Shown piece after piece: positions 1 through 8,840 of a DNA stretch of 13,893 bases (the first letter of the stretch is position 1; every line of letters begins with the position of its first letter). The position numbers were made by a program, and so were the translations under genes. The notes beneath the pieces are model-generated. The model made no database searches. It was given only the letters and a program-made list of their open reading frames with translations, and had not been told where the DNA came from. Source of the DNA: Polyangiaceae bacterium (GTDB lineage: Bacteria > Myxococcota > Polyangia > Polyangiales > Polyangiaceae); the NCBI GenBank assembly GCA_025936205.1, contig JAICTU010000231.1, forward strand, positions 1 through 13,893, written 5' to 3'.

Positions 1-592
1 CGAGTATCTGCACCCGCACAAAAAATCGATCGTGAATCAGCGCGAGGTCGGTAGCGACACTTCGAGCTTCAAGTACGCGTTGAAATACGTGCTGCGCCAA
101 GATCCGGACGTCGTGCTCGTCGGCGAAATGCGGGATCTCGAGACGATCGAGGCGGCGCTGACCATTGCCGAGACGGGCCACCTGGTATTTGCGACGCTGC
201 ACACCAACTCGGCGGTGCAGAGCATCAACCGCATCATCGACGTGTTTCCGCCGCACCAGCAGGCGCAGATCCGAGCCCAGCTCTCGTTCGTGCTGGAGGG
301 GGTCATGAGCCAGCTCTTGCTGCCGCGCGCGGGCGGCGCAGGGCGCGCGCTCGCGCTCGAGGTGATGATGCCGAATGCCGCCATTCGCAACCTGATCCGC
401 GAGGACAAGGTCCACCAGATCTACTCGCAGATGCAGGTCGGACAGGGCAAACACGGCATGCAGACGATGAACCAGTCGCTGTTCTCTCTGGCGTCGAAGC
501 GCCTGATCACGATGGAAGAAGCGATGGGGCGCTCTCCCGATCAGGAAGAGCTGCGCACCATGATCGAGGGCGTGCAGCGCACGCCGCGCTGA
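1..592 (+). CDS. pilT: Type IV pilus retraction ATPase PilT, C-terminal part (5' end outside window)
   Basis: The reading frame is open from base 2 and ends at the TGA at 590-592, giving about 196 residues of the C-terminal half of a PilT/PilB-type secretion ATPase. The visible order is VNQREVG (as in PilT), a Walker B segment DPDVVLVGEMRD, the ETGHLVFATLHT stretch carrying the family's His box, RIIDVFPPHQQ, and a tail with NLIRE and GMQTMNQSL. These are hallmarks of the hexameric cytoplasmic motor that depolymerises type IV pili and powers twitching (in myxobacteria, S-motility). The N-terminal PAS-like part and Walker A lie upstream of the window. GTG at 32 is an internal codon, not the start, because homology continues before it (EYLHPHKKSI). 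PilT is preferred over PilB by the NQREVG and LVGEMRD wording and the short C-terminus; the paralogue PilU cannot be excluded. Confidence 0.9.
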   Translation, partial: EYLHPHKKSIVNQREVGSDTSSFKYALKYVLRQDPDVVLVGEMRDLETIEAALTIAETGHLVFATLHTNSAVQSINRIIDVFPPHQQAQIRAQLSFVLEGVMSQLLLPRAGGAGRALALEVMMPNAAIRNLIREDKVHQIYSQMQVGQGKHGMQTMNQSLFSLASKRLITMEEAMGRSPDQEELRTMIEGVQRTPR

Positions 593-656
593 GCGCCGCC
601 CGGCTGGGTCATCCTGGGGTCGGCCGTCACGTGCGGAGCCGAGCCCATTCGCTCTC

Positions 657-3600
657 TCAGCGCGAGGCCAGCTTGATTTCGGGGTGGTTGGGGAACCGGC
701 GGCCGAGCTCGCTCTGGAAGGCCTTGGCGCGACGGTCCTTGACCGCGACCAGGCTGCGCAGGGCGACGGTCTGGACCAGCAAGGGCTCGGACTTCGGCGG
801 CAGCGGTTGCTGCGCGAGCGCCTTGGCGGCGGGCTTGGCCTGGCCGCGCGCGGCTTCGACCAGCGCCGTCAGCCAGGGCCCGAGGGCGCCGGCGCTGTCG
901 CCGACCTGGCCCAGGGTGCTCGCAGCCGCCGTGGCGCGGCCCGCGTCGAGGAAGGCGAGCACGGCTTCGGCCGCGGCGCGCGGGGTGACCAGCTTCGCGT
1001 CGAGCAGCGGCCGTACGCGCTCCAGCGCGGCGTCCGGCTGGCCCTGGTAGCGCTTCAGGCGCACGGCGCGCGCCGCGTAGCTGGGCTGGTCGGCGCTCTT
1101 CTGATGCGCCTGCAGCAGTTGGTCGGCGAGCTCCAGCTGGCCGTTGTCGAGCGCCAGATCGATCGCGATCAGCGCGCCCCAGACCTGCGCGTCGCTGCCG
1201 AGTTGCTTGGCGAGATCCGCCTCTGCCTTATTGCGGCTGCGCAGCTGTCCCAGCATCACCTTGCCGCTCTCGCGCAGCGCTTGCAGCGTGACGTTGCCGG
1301 CGGCGTCGCTCGGCAGCGAGCTGGCCAGGCGCAGCGTCTCCGCGCCCTGCAGGCCTTCGTAGGCCGAGACGACCTCGATCAAGAGCGCGTCCTGCGACTT
1401 GGGATCGAGCCCGCGCGCCGCGTCTTGCGCCTCCCGCAGACGACCGTCGGCGAGCGCGATGCGCGCCGCGAGCGCCTGGGAGTCCGAATGCAGCGCGGAG
1501 ATCTCCATGGCACGGAGCGCCGCGCTGCGAGCGACCTGTACGTCGCCAGCATCGAGCGCCTGGTAGCCAATCCAGGCCGCCAGCACCGGCTCCGTCGCGG
1601 GACCGAGCGCCCGCTGAAAGGCGGCGTCGACCCGATCCGGATGTCCCTCGCGGTGGGCGCGCACCCCTTCGATGGCGGCCGCGGTGCTGCGCAGGAAGGG
1701 CGGCAGCTCGGTCAACGCCTCCGCGCTCGGGAGCTCCGGCGCGGCGCTGGCTCCGGCAGGAGCGCTGGCCCAGGCGAGCGCCTGCAGCACCTGCGTCGCA
1801 GGTCCTGGCCCGAGATGGGCCGTGGCCAGCTCCAGCGTGGGCTTGGCTCGTTCGGGCCCCAGCTGCAGCAGCGCGAGCCGGGCTGCCATCAGGTGCGCCA
1901 GCTTGAGATCGGGCTGCAGGGCGGCGGCGCTCTGGAAGCGCTCCAGGGCCTGTGAGTTGCCGGCACGCTCGAACATGGCGCCCACGAACAACTGATACAA
2001 GGCATCGCCCTTGGCGCGTTGATCCCAGATCGTGACGAGCTGCCCTGCCCCCGGTAAATCCGCGTTGGCCAGCGCGCTCGCAATGCGGCCGAAGACCAGC
2101 CGCGACTCCTCGACGCCGACGGACTTCGCGCGCTCCAGCGCGCTTTCGACGCCGGGTGCAGCTTGATCCGCGATCAGCGTGTGCAGCGCGCGATTCTTCA
2201 GCCACAGGAGCGCTGCCTCCTGACCGCGGGAATCGAGCTCGAACAAGCGCTGAAACTCGGCCTCGCTGGCAGCGAGCTCCCGGCTGCTCCCGCTGTCGAG
2301 CATGGTGGCGACATGCGCGCCGATGGCCTGGGCCTGAGCGAGTTTCTCGCTCTGCAGCGCGGTAGCGTAACGATAACCGCCGAAGCCCACGCCCGCCGCG
2401 ATGGCCACGCCAGCAGCCATGACCCAGACTCGGCGCGGCGGCGCCAGTGCCGGTGCTTCCCACGCGGGCACGACTCCGCTGTGCGTCTCGTACAGACCGA
2501 CCTGCGCCAGGGCGCGCAGCACCGCATCGGGACTCGGATGGACCTCGTCGTGGCCTTTCGCCGTGTGCTGGGCGCGCTGGTGCAGCCCCATCGGCAAGGG
2601 CGACGGCAGTGCGGCTTCCGTCTCGGTCAGCGTGGCCTCGGAGCTCGGCGGCTCGAGCTCGCGCAACGTCAGATCAGCGGCAGAGCGGGTCGACGCTGCA
2701 GGCACGATCTTGGCCGGCGCCGAGCGAATGGCCCTGGCCGGCGGAGCTTCGGGCAGTGGCTCTTCGGGTGGTGGGGGCACCGAATCCGGAAAGAAGCGCT
2801 TCGCAGGCTCGAGCACAGGGTTCTTGGCCGTGGCCGCGAGCTTGCGCCCCTCTTCTCTGGGCAGCAGGTTCGGCAGCTTGCTGCCCAGCGGTTGGCTCAC
2901 GCGTGCATGGGGTGAAGCGCTCGCGCTCGGAACGAACGGAGACGGCGGATGCGCGAGCGGTTGGACCGCAGGCACGGGCACCGGCGAACGCCCCATCATC
3001 AGGGTCTCCTGGGGAGCTTTGGGCTCAACCGCAGCGGGGGGCTGGGAGGGGCGGCGTCGGCCTGCGCCGGGCGGCGAGGAGCGGCGTGGGCCTGTTGGCC
3101 GAGCAGGGCCTGCGGGCGGACGCGAACGGCGTGCTCCCCTTTGAGCGGAAGCTCGGGGCGCCGCCACCGGCGCCGGCGCTGAGTCTTCGGGCGGCAGATC
3201 TTCGAACGGTGAAAGCGTCGGCGCCGGGATCGAGTGTTCCCGTGGCACTATCTTCGCGACCTGCTCGGCGACGGCGCCTGGGCCCTTGCGCTGCTGCAGC
3301 CCGCTATAGAGCACCGCGCGCTCGTGCCAGAGGCGGGTGTCTCCGTCTGCGCTGCCGAGCTTGATGGCTCTTGCCAACGCCTTTTCGGCACGCTGCGCAT
3401 CGCCTCGGCGCAGCAGCACTTCTCCCAGAAAACGATACGGGGCGCTGTCCGACGGCCCGAGCTTGCCCGCCTGCACAAATGAAGCTTGGGCCTCGGCCAG
3501 GAGCCCTGCGTCCAGGTACATTCTGCCGACGGATAGCATCACGGCGGCGTTTTCGCGGTGCCACGCCTCAGCCGTGTTGCCTACTTCACGCATCAGCTCC

Positions 3601-3764
3601 GACTGCGGTGATCTGCCGAGATGAGCACACAGCGCGAGCGTCGATTCCGAATCGGGATTCTTGCGCCAGCGTGCAACCAGTTCGTCCAGAGCCTGCATTT
3701 GTACATAGAAGTAGCCGGCCCGTTCTGGCGAAGCTTTACGCTTTTTTGGGACGTGCCGGGTCAT
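657..3764 (-). CDS. Large TPR protein with Pro/Ala-rich linker and one transmembrane segment
   Basis: A 1035-residue protein of unknown function. Residues about 60-150 form TPR-like helical repeats (for example MYLDAGLLAEAQASFVQAG and AQRAEKALARAIKLG). Residues about 170-430 are Pro/Ala/Arg/Ser-rich and look disordered; they include an isolated ETLMMGRSP motif near residue 250. One hydrophobic segment (VWVMAAGVAIAAGVGFGGY, about residues 443-461) follows an arginine pair, suggesting a cytoplasmic N-terminus and a periplasmic C-terminus. From about residue 470 to the end the chain is Ala/Leu-rich helical repeats (RAGNSQALERFQSAAALQP), probably divergent TPRs. The frame stays open to 4139, but that extension overlaps purF and reads like non-coding sequence, so the ATG at 3764 is chosen; a GGGAG sits immediately before it, too close to be a normal ribosome site. 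It converges with pilT and may be a scaffold or assembly factor; a pilus role is only a guess from proximity. Confidence 0.75.
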   Translation of the reverse strand: MTRHVPKKRKASPERAGYFYVQMQALDELVARWRKNPDSESTLALCAHLGRSPQSELMREVGNTAEAWHRENAAVMLSVGRMYLDAGLLAEAQASFVQAGKLGPSDSAPYRFLGEVLLRRGDAQRAEKALARAIKLGSADGDTRLWHERAVLYSGLQQRKGPGAVAEQVAKIVPREHSIPAPTLSPFEDLPPEDSAPAPVAAPRASAQRGARRSRPPAGPARPTGPRRSSPPGAGRRRPSQPPAAVEPKAPQETLMMGRSPVPVPAVQPLAHPPSPFVPSASASPHARVSQPLGSKLPNLLPREEGRKLAATAKNPVLEPAKRFFPDSVPPPPEEPLPEAPPARAIRSAPAKIVPAASTRSAADLTLRELEPPSSEATLTETEAALPSPLPMGLHQRAQHTAKGHDEVHPSPDAVLRALAQVGLYETHSGVVPAWEAPALAPPRRVWVMAAGVAIAAGVGFGGYRYATALQSEKLAQAQAIGAHVATMLDSGSSRELAASEAEFQRLFELDSRGQEAALLWLKNRALHTLIADQAAPGVESALERAKSVGVEESRLVFGRIASALANADLPGAGQLVTIWDQRAKGDALYQLFVGAMFERAGNSQALERFQSAAALQPDLKLAHLMAARLALLQLGPERAKPTLELATAHLGPGPATQVLQALAWASAPAGASAAPELPSAEALTELPPFLRSTAAAIEGVRAHREGHPDRVDAAFQRALGPATEPVLAAWIGYQALDAGDVQVARSAALRAMEISALHSDSQALAARIALADGRLREAQDAARGLDPKSQDALLIEVVSAYEGLQGAETLRLASSLPSDAAGNVTLQALRESGKVMLGQLRSRNKAEADLAKQLGSDAQVWGALIAIDLALDNGQLELADQLLQAHQKSADQPSYAARAVRLKRYQGQPDAALERVRPLLDAKLVTPRAAAEAVLAFLDAGRATAAASTLGQVGDSAGALGPWLTALVEAARGQAKPAAKALAQQPLPPKSEPLLVQTVALRSLVAVKDRRAKAFQSELGRRFPNHPEIKLASR

Positions 3765-3939
3765 CTCCCGGGGAGTCGTGTGCAAGCCGTGATGGCGCGC
3801 GCAGCCATGCCTACAGCAAGCGCGTCGCACCGACGTTCGGTGCTGGCCGAGCCAACCAGCGGGCCAGCGGAGCCGCCGAAACAATTGGCCGAAAACGCCG
3901 GCAAAGGCCGCTGCGATCGTGTAGTGGTCCCCCTGGCAT
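3765..3939. promoter_or_regulatory. Divergent intergenic region between the TPR gene and purF
   Basis: This 175-bp spacer separates two divergently transcribed genes and must hold both promoters unless they are driven from inside the genes. I could not find a convincing sigma-70 -35/-10 pair on either strand. TTGGCC at 3885-3890 is the nearest -35-like hexamer for purF, with no good -10 at the right distance. The clearest element is the dyad at 3827-3843, listed separately. No purine riboswitch or recognisable PUR box was seen. Confidence 0.4.
3827..3843. promoter_or_regulatory. Candidate operator: perfect 7-bp dyad GCACCGA-CGT-TCGGTGC
   Basis: The two 7-base arms are exact inverted repeats around a 3-base centre, and the symmetry stops at both flanks. 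The dyad lies near the middle of the divergent TPR-gene/purF spacer, about 63 bp from the first start codon and 96 bp from the second. Size and position suit a dimeric repressor or activator. The regulator is not identified, and a chance palindrome in GC-rich DNA remains possible. Confidence 0.35.
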
Positions 3940-5385
<1,446 letters not shown>

Positions 5386-6300
5386 ATGTTCTCTTCGTTG
5401 TCCGGTCCGGTGACTGTTTACGAGGTCTCCCCTCGGGACGGGCTGCAGAACGAAGCAAACATCCTATCGATCGAGGCCAAGCGCGAGTTGATCGAGGCGC
5501 TGGTCCGGTCCGGGTTGCGCAACATCGAGGTGACGAGCTTCGTCTCTCCCCGCTGGGTGCCGCAGCTGGCGGACGCCGTGGAACTCGTTCAGTCCCTGCC
5601 GGCGGTGCCGGGCGTGACGTTCAGCGCGCTGTGCCCGAACGCTACCGGTCTGGAACGAGCGAAGCTGGCGGGGCTGAAGGAAGTCGCCATCTTCCTGTCT
5701 GCGAGCGAAGCGCACAATCAGCGCAACACCAACAAGACCATCCAGCGGTCGCTGGAGGTGTTCGAGGAGCTGATTCCCGCCGCACGCGACGCAGGCATGC
5801 GCGTTCGCGCATACATCTCGACCGTCTGGGGCTGCCCGTATGAAGGCGCTGTGGACCCGCAGCGCGCGCTCGACATTGCACGTGATCTGGTGCGCTGGGG
5901 GGTCTACCAGGTGTCGCTGGGCGATACCATCGGCGTGGGAACGCCGCTGCAGACGCAACGGATCTGCCGGATGTTCCTGGCCGAGTTTGCCCAGGAGCAG
6001 CTGGCGTTGCACTTCCACGATACCCGCGGTACGGCGCTCAGCAACGTCCTGGTCGGGCTGGACGCCGGCATTCGCACCTTCGACGCGTCGGTCGCAGGCC
6101 TCGGGGGCTGCCCCTACGCGCCCGGCGCGTCGGGCAATCTCGCCACCGAAGACCTCGTCTACCAGCTTCACGGCATGGGTATCGAGACCGGGATCGACCT
6201 GCCCGCCTTGATACAGGCGGGCGAGGTCGCCGAACGCGTCGTGGGGCGCAAGCTGCCCGGCAAGGTCCACCAAGCCGGGCTGCCGCGCACGCGCGCCTAG
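5386..6300 (+). CDS. mvaB: Hydroxymethylglutaryl-CoA lyase
   Basis: The 304-residue protein belongs to the HMG-CoA lyase branch of the DRE-TIM metallolyase superfamily. The reaction splits 3-hydroxy-3-methylglutaryl-CoA into acetoacetate and acetyl-CoA, the last step of leucine degradation. Visible motifs are SPRDGLQNE (R17, D18; metal and substrate), ITSF-like VTSFVSP, NQRNTN, the metal-binding HFHDTRG (H209, H211), and the active-site loop GLGGCPYAPGASGN with the catalytic Cys at 242. Length is normal for the family and no targeting sequence is seen, so it acts in the cytoplasm. The ATG follows the purF TGA with no spacer and no Shine-Dalgarno, so translational coupling is likely. Homocitrate and isopropylmalate synthases share the fold but lack the GLGGCPYAPGASGN loop. 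The symbol follows general usage; myxobacterial homologues in leucine catabolism are also called liuE. Confidence 0.93.
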   Translation: MFSSLSGPVTVYEVSPRDGLQNEANILSIEAKRELIEALVRSGLRNIEVTSFVSPRWVPQLADAVELVQSLPAVPGVTFSALCPNATGLERAKLAGLKEVAIFLSASEAHNQRNTNKTIQRSLEVFEELIPAARDAGMRVRAYISTVWGCPYEGAVDPQRALDIARDLVRWGVYQVSLGDTIGVGTPLQTQRICRMFLAEFAQEQLALHFHDTRGTALSNVLVGLDAGIRTFDASVAGLGGCPYAPGASGNLATEDLVYQLHGMGIETGIDLPALIQAGEVAERVVGRKLPGKVHQAGLPRTRA

Positions 6301-6316
6301 CACTTCCTTTACATTT

Positions 6317-6343
6317 GTGCCTGTAACTTGCGTTACAGGACAC
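6317..6343. terminator. Stem-loop between convergent genes, possible bidirectional terminator
   Basis: CCTGTAAC at 6320-6327 and GTTACAGG at 6332-6339 are exact inverted repeats with a TTGC loop. The stem can grow by GTG/CAC if A6340 is bulged. It lies in the 47-bp gap between the convergent HMG-CoA lyase and cellobiose phosphorylase genes, where a two-way transcription stop is expected. Neither side has a U tract, so it is not a classical intrinsic terminator. An operator reading (TGTAAC-N4-GTTACA) is possible but odd between two gene ends. Confidence 0.5.
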
Positions 6344-6347
6344 TAAC

Positions 6348-8774
6348 TCAGACGCTGCACTCGACCTGCACGGTCGCGCCCGGTTTGCCGTAGGGCACGA
6401 GGTTGCCGGGCACGGGCTTGCCGTCGACCACCAACTTTGGCGCGCCGCCCTTGCCCGAGTTCTTCACGTTGATCACGAAGGTGGTGCCGCGGCACCAGCG
6501 GGTGATGGTGAACTGTGGAACCTCTGCCGGTAGACAGGGATCCACGACCAGGCCGTCGTAGTCCGGCCGCACACCGAGCAGGTGCTGCGAGACGGCGACG
6601 AAATTCCAGGCAGCGGTACCCGTCAGCCATGAGTTCTTGGCTTCGCCCGGCTTCACCGCGTCCTTGCCGGCGATCATCTGCGAGTACACATAGGGCTCCA
6701 TCTTGTGCACTTCGCTGATGTCCTCGATGTAGGCCGGCGTGATCTTCTTGTAGTACTCGAAGGCGCGCTCCGGCCGGCGCAGGACCGTCTCGGCGATCAT
6801 GATCCAGGGGTTGTTGTGGCAGAAGATGCCGGCGTTCTCCTTGTATCCCGGCGGGTAGGAGCTGATCTCGCCCAGCTCCACGTGGTAGCGCGTATAGGCC
6901 GGATTCACGAGCACGATGCCGTAGGGCGTGTCCAGGCGCTCCTTCACTGCGTCCAGCGCCTTCAGCGCATGACCGGACTCTTTGCCGATCCCGGCCATCA
7001 CGCAGTAGCCCTGCGGCTCGATGAAGATCTTGCCGTCCTCGCACTCCTTGCTGCCGACCTTGTTGCCGAAGAAGTCGTAGGCGCGCAGGAACCACTCGCC
7101 GTCCCAGCCGTGCTCCAGCACGACCTTTTCCATCTTCGCGATCTCGCGCCGCGCGCGCTGCGCCCGGTCCGCATCCCCGCGGCGATCGCACAGGGCCGCG
7201 TATTCGGGACCGATGTGGCAGAACATGCCGGCGATGAACACCGACTCCGCAGTGCGCCCCACGCGATTGCCGGTGGTCTGATAGGACTCGTCCGGCGTCT
7301 CGCTGAAGCAGTTCAGATTCAGGCAATCGTTCCAATCGGCTCTGCCGATCAGCGGCAAGCCGTGCGGACCGAGGTTGTTCAGCACGTGCTCGAAGGATCG
7401 CGTCAGGTGCTCCATCAATGACGCGCGGTTGTTCTCGTTGTTGTCGAACGGAACGCTCTCGTCGAGGATGCCGTAGTCGCCCGTCTCTTTGATGTAGGCT
7501 GCGACGCCCAGGATCAGCCACAGCGGGTCGTCGTTGAAGCCGCTGCCGATGTCGTTATTGCCGCGCTTGGTCAGCGGCTGGTACTGGTGGTACGCGCTGC
7601 CATCCGGGAACTGCGTCGATGCGATGTCGATGATGCGCTGCCGTGCCAGCTCCGGCAGCAGGTGCACGAAACCGAGCAGGTCCTGGTTCGAATCGCGGAA
7701 GCCCATGCCGCGGCCGATGCCGGTCTCGAAATAGGACGTGCTGCGGGACATGTGGAACGTGACCACGCACTGGTACGGGTTCCAGATGTTGACCATGCGG
7801 TTCAGCTTCTCGTCGGGCGACTTGACGCTGTAGCGACCGAGCAGCTCCGTCCAGTGCTGGCGTAAGGTCTGCAGCGCAGAGTCCACCTGCTCGGGCTTCG
7901 AGAACTGCTCGATCATCGCGGTGGCACGGCGCTTCTCGATCACGCCCGGCTTGGACCACTTCTCCGCCGGTGGGTTCTCCACGTAGCCGAGTAAGAAGAC
8001 GAATTTGCGCTCGGCACCCGGGGCGAGGGTGACCTCCAGGCAGTGCGACGCGATCGGGGCCCAGCCATGGGCCACCGTGTTCTTGGGGACGCCGCGCTGC
8101 ACGACCTCGGGCTCGCCGAGGTGGTTGTAGAGCCCGATGAACGACTCGCGATCGGTGTCGAACCCGGCCACGGGAGCGTTGACGTGATAGAACGCAAAAT
8201 GGTTGCGGCGCTCGCGATACTCCGTCTTGTGGTAGATGGTGGAATCCACCACTTCCACTTCGCCGGTGCTCAGGTTGCGCTGCAGGTTCGTGGCGTCGTC
8301 GTGCGCGTTCCAGAGGCAGAACTCCACGAAGGAGAACAGCTTGAGCGTGCGCGGAGTGCTGGACTTGTTGCGCAGCGTGACCTGATGGACCTCGGCGTTG
8401 AAGCCGCGCGGCACCAGATACAGTAGCTCCGCCTCGATGCCTTTGCGCGAGCCGGTGATGCGTGTGTAGCCGAGGCCGTGGCGGCACTCGAAGGAATCGA
8501 GCTCCGCTTTGACCGGCGCGTACGTCGGCGTCCAGTACTCGCCGTTCTCGTGAATGTAGAAGAAGCGCCCGCCTTGCTCGTTGGGGACGCTGTTGTAGCG
8601 GTAACGGGTGAGCCGCCGCAGGCGCGCGTCCCGGTAGAAGCAGTAGCCCCCTCCCATGTGCGAGACGAGACCGAAGAAGCTCTCCGAGCCCAGGTAGTTG
8701 ATCCAGGGAAAGGGGGTCCTCGGCGTGGTGATCACGTATTCACGGGCCGAGTCATCAAAGTGACCGAATCGCAT
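6348..8774 (-). CDS. cbpA: Cellobiose phosphorylase (GH94)
   Basis: The 808-residue protein closely follows clostridial and Cellulomonas cellobiose phosphorylases (about 810 residues) from end to end. The enzyme converts cellobiose and phosphate to alpha-glucose 1-phosphate and glucose, saving one ATP compared with hydrolysis. Recognisable blocks are the start [97 protein letters not shown] and [19 protein letters not shown]483 of the WND motif is the expected general acid. There is no signal peptide, so it is cytoplasmic and needs an uptake system. A strong ribosome site (GAGGA five to six bases before the ATG) fixes the start. It lies 17 bp after the GH9 gene as the last gene of the operon. 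Cellodextrin and chitobiose phosphorylases are relatives, but the match over the N-terminal and active-site blocks favours cellobiose. Confidence 0.95.
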   Translation of the reverse strand: MRFGHFDDSAREYVITTPRTPFPWINYLGSESFFGLVSHMGGGYCFYRDARLRRLTRYRYNSVPNEQGGRFFYIHENGEYWTPTYAPVKAELDSFECRHGLGYTRITGSRKGIEAELLYLVPRGFNAEVHQVTLRNKSSTPRTLKLFSFVEFCLWNAHDDATNLQRNLSTGEVEVVDSTIYHKTEYRERRNHFAFYHVNAPVAGFDTDRESFIGLYNHLGEPEVVQRGVPKNTVAHGWAPIASHCLEVTLAPGAERKFVFLLGYVENPPAEKWSKPGVIEKRRATAMIEQFSKPEQVDSALQTLRQHWTELLGRYSVKSPDEKLNRMVNIWNPYQCVVTFHMSRSTSYFETGIGRGMGFRDSNQDLLGFVHLLPELARQRIIDIASTQFPDGSAYHQYQPLTKRGNNDIGSGFNDDPLWLILGVAAYIKETGDYGILDESVPFDNNENNRASLMEHLTRSFEHVLNNLGPHGLPLIGRADWNDCLNLNCFSETPDESYQTTGNRVGRTAESVFIAGMFCHIGPEYAALCDRRGDADRAQRARREIAKMEKVVLEHGWDGEWFLRAYDFFGNKVGSKECEDGKIFIEPQGYCVMAGIGKESGHALKALDAVKERLDTPYGIVLVNPAYTRYHVELGEISSYPPGYKENAGIFCHNNPWIMIAETVLRRPERAFEYYKKITPAYIEDISEVHKMEPYVYSQMIAGKDAVKPGEAKNSWLTGTAAWNFVAVSQHLLGVRPDYDGLVVDPCLPAEVPQFTITRWCRGTTFVINVKNSGKGGAPKLVVDGKPVPGNLVPYGKPGATVQVECSV

Positions 8775-8786
8775 GCTTCCTCTTCT

Positions 8787-8840
8787 CGGGCTTAGCGCCC
8801 TTTTCGGGCTTGGCGCCCTTTTTCGGGCTTGGTGCCCTTC
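8787..8840. repeat. Degenerate 18/19-bp tandem repeat at the 3' end of the GH9 gene
   Basis: Three head-to-tail copies of a unit starting CGGGCTT and ending GCCCTT run at 8787-8804 (18 bp), 8805-8823 (19 bp) and 8824-8840 (about 17 bp, diverging). On the minus strand the 18-bp unit encodes the hexapeptide KPEKGA. The middle unit has one extra base in its homopolymer (five T at 8819-8823 against four at 8801-8804), which shifts the frame and brings the GH9 gene to its TAA at 8792-8794. Confidence 0.85.

Noticed and set aside
593..656. Terminator between pilT and the convergent TPR gene
   Set aside because: I found no stable inverted repeat or T run in these 64 bases.
684..2463. Open frames on both strands inside the TPR gene (684-1955 plus, 1228-2463 minus)
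   Set aside because: They are compositional shadows, rich in Arg, Ala and Gly. The 657-3764 frame has coherent TPR and membrane features.
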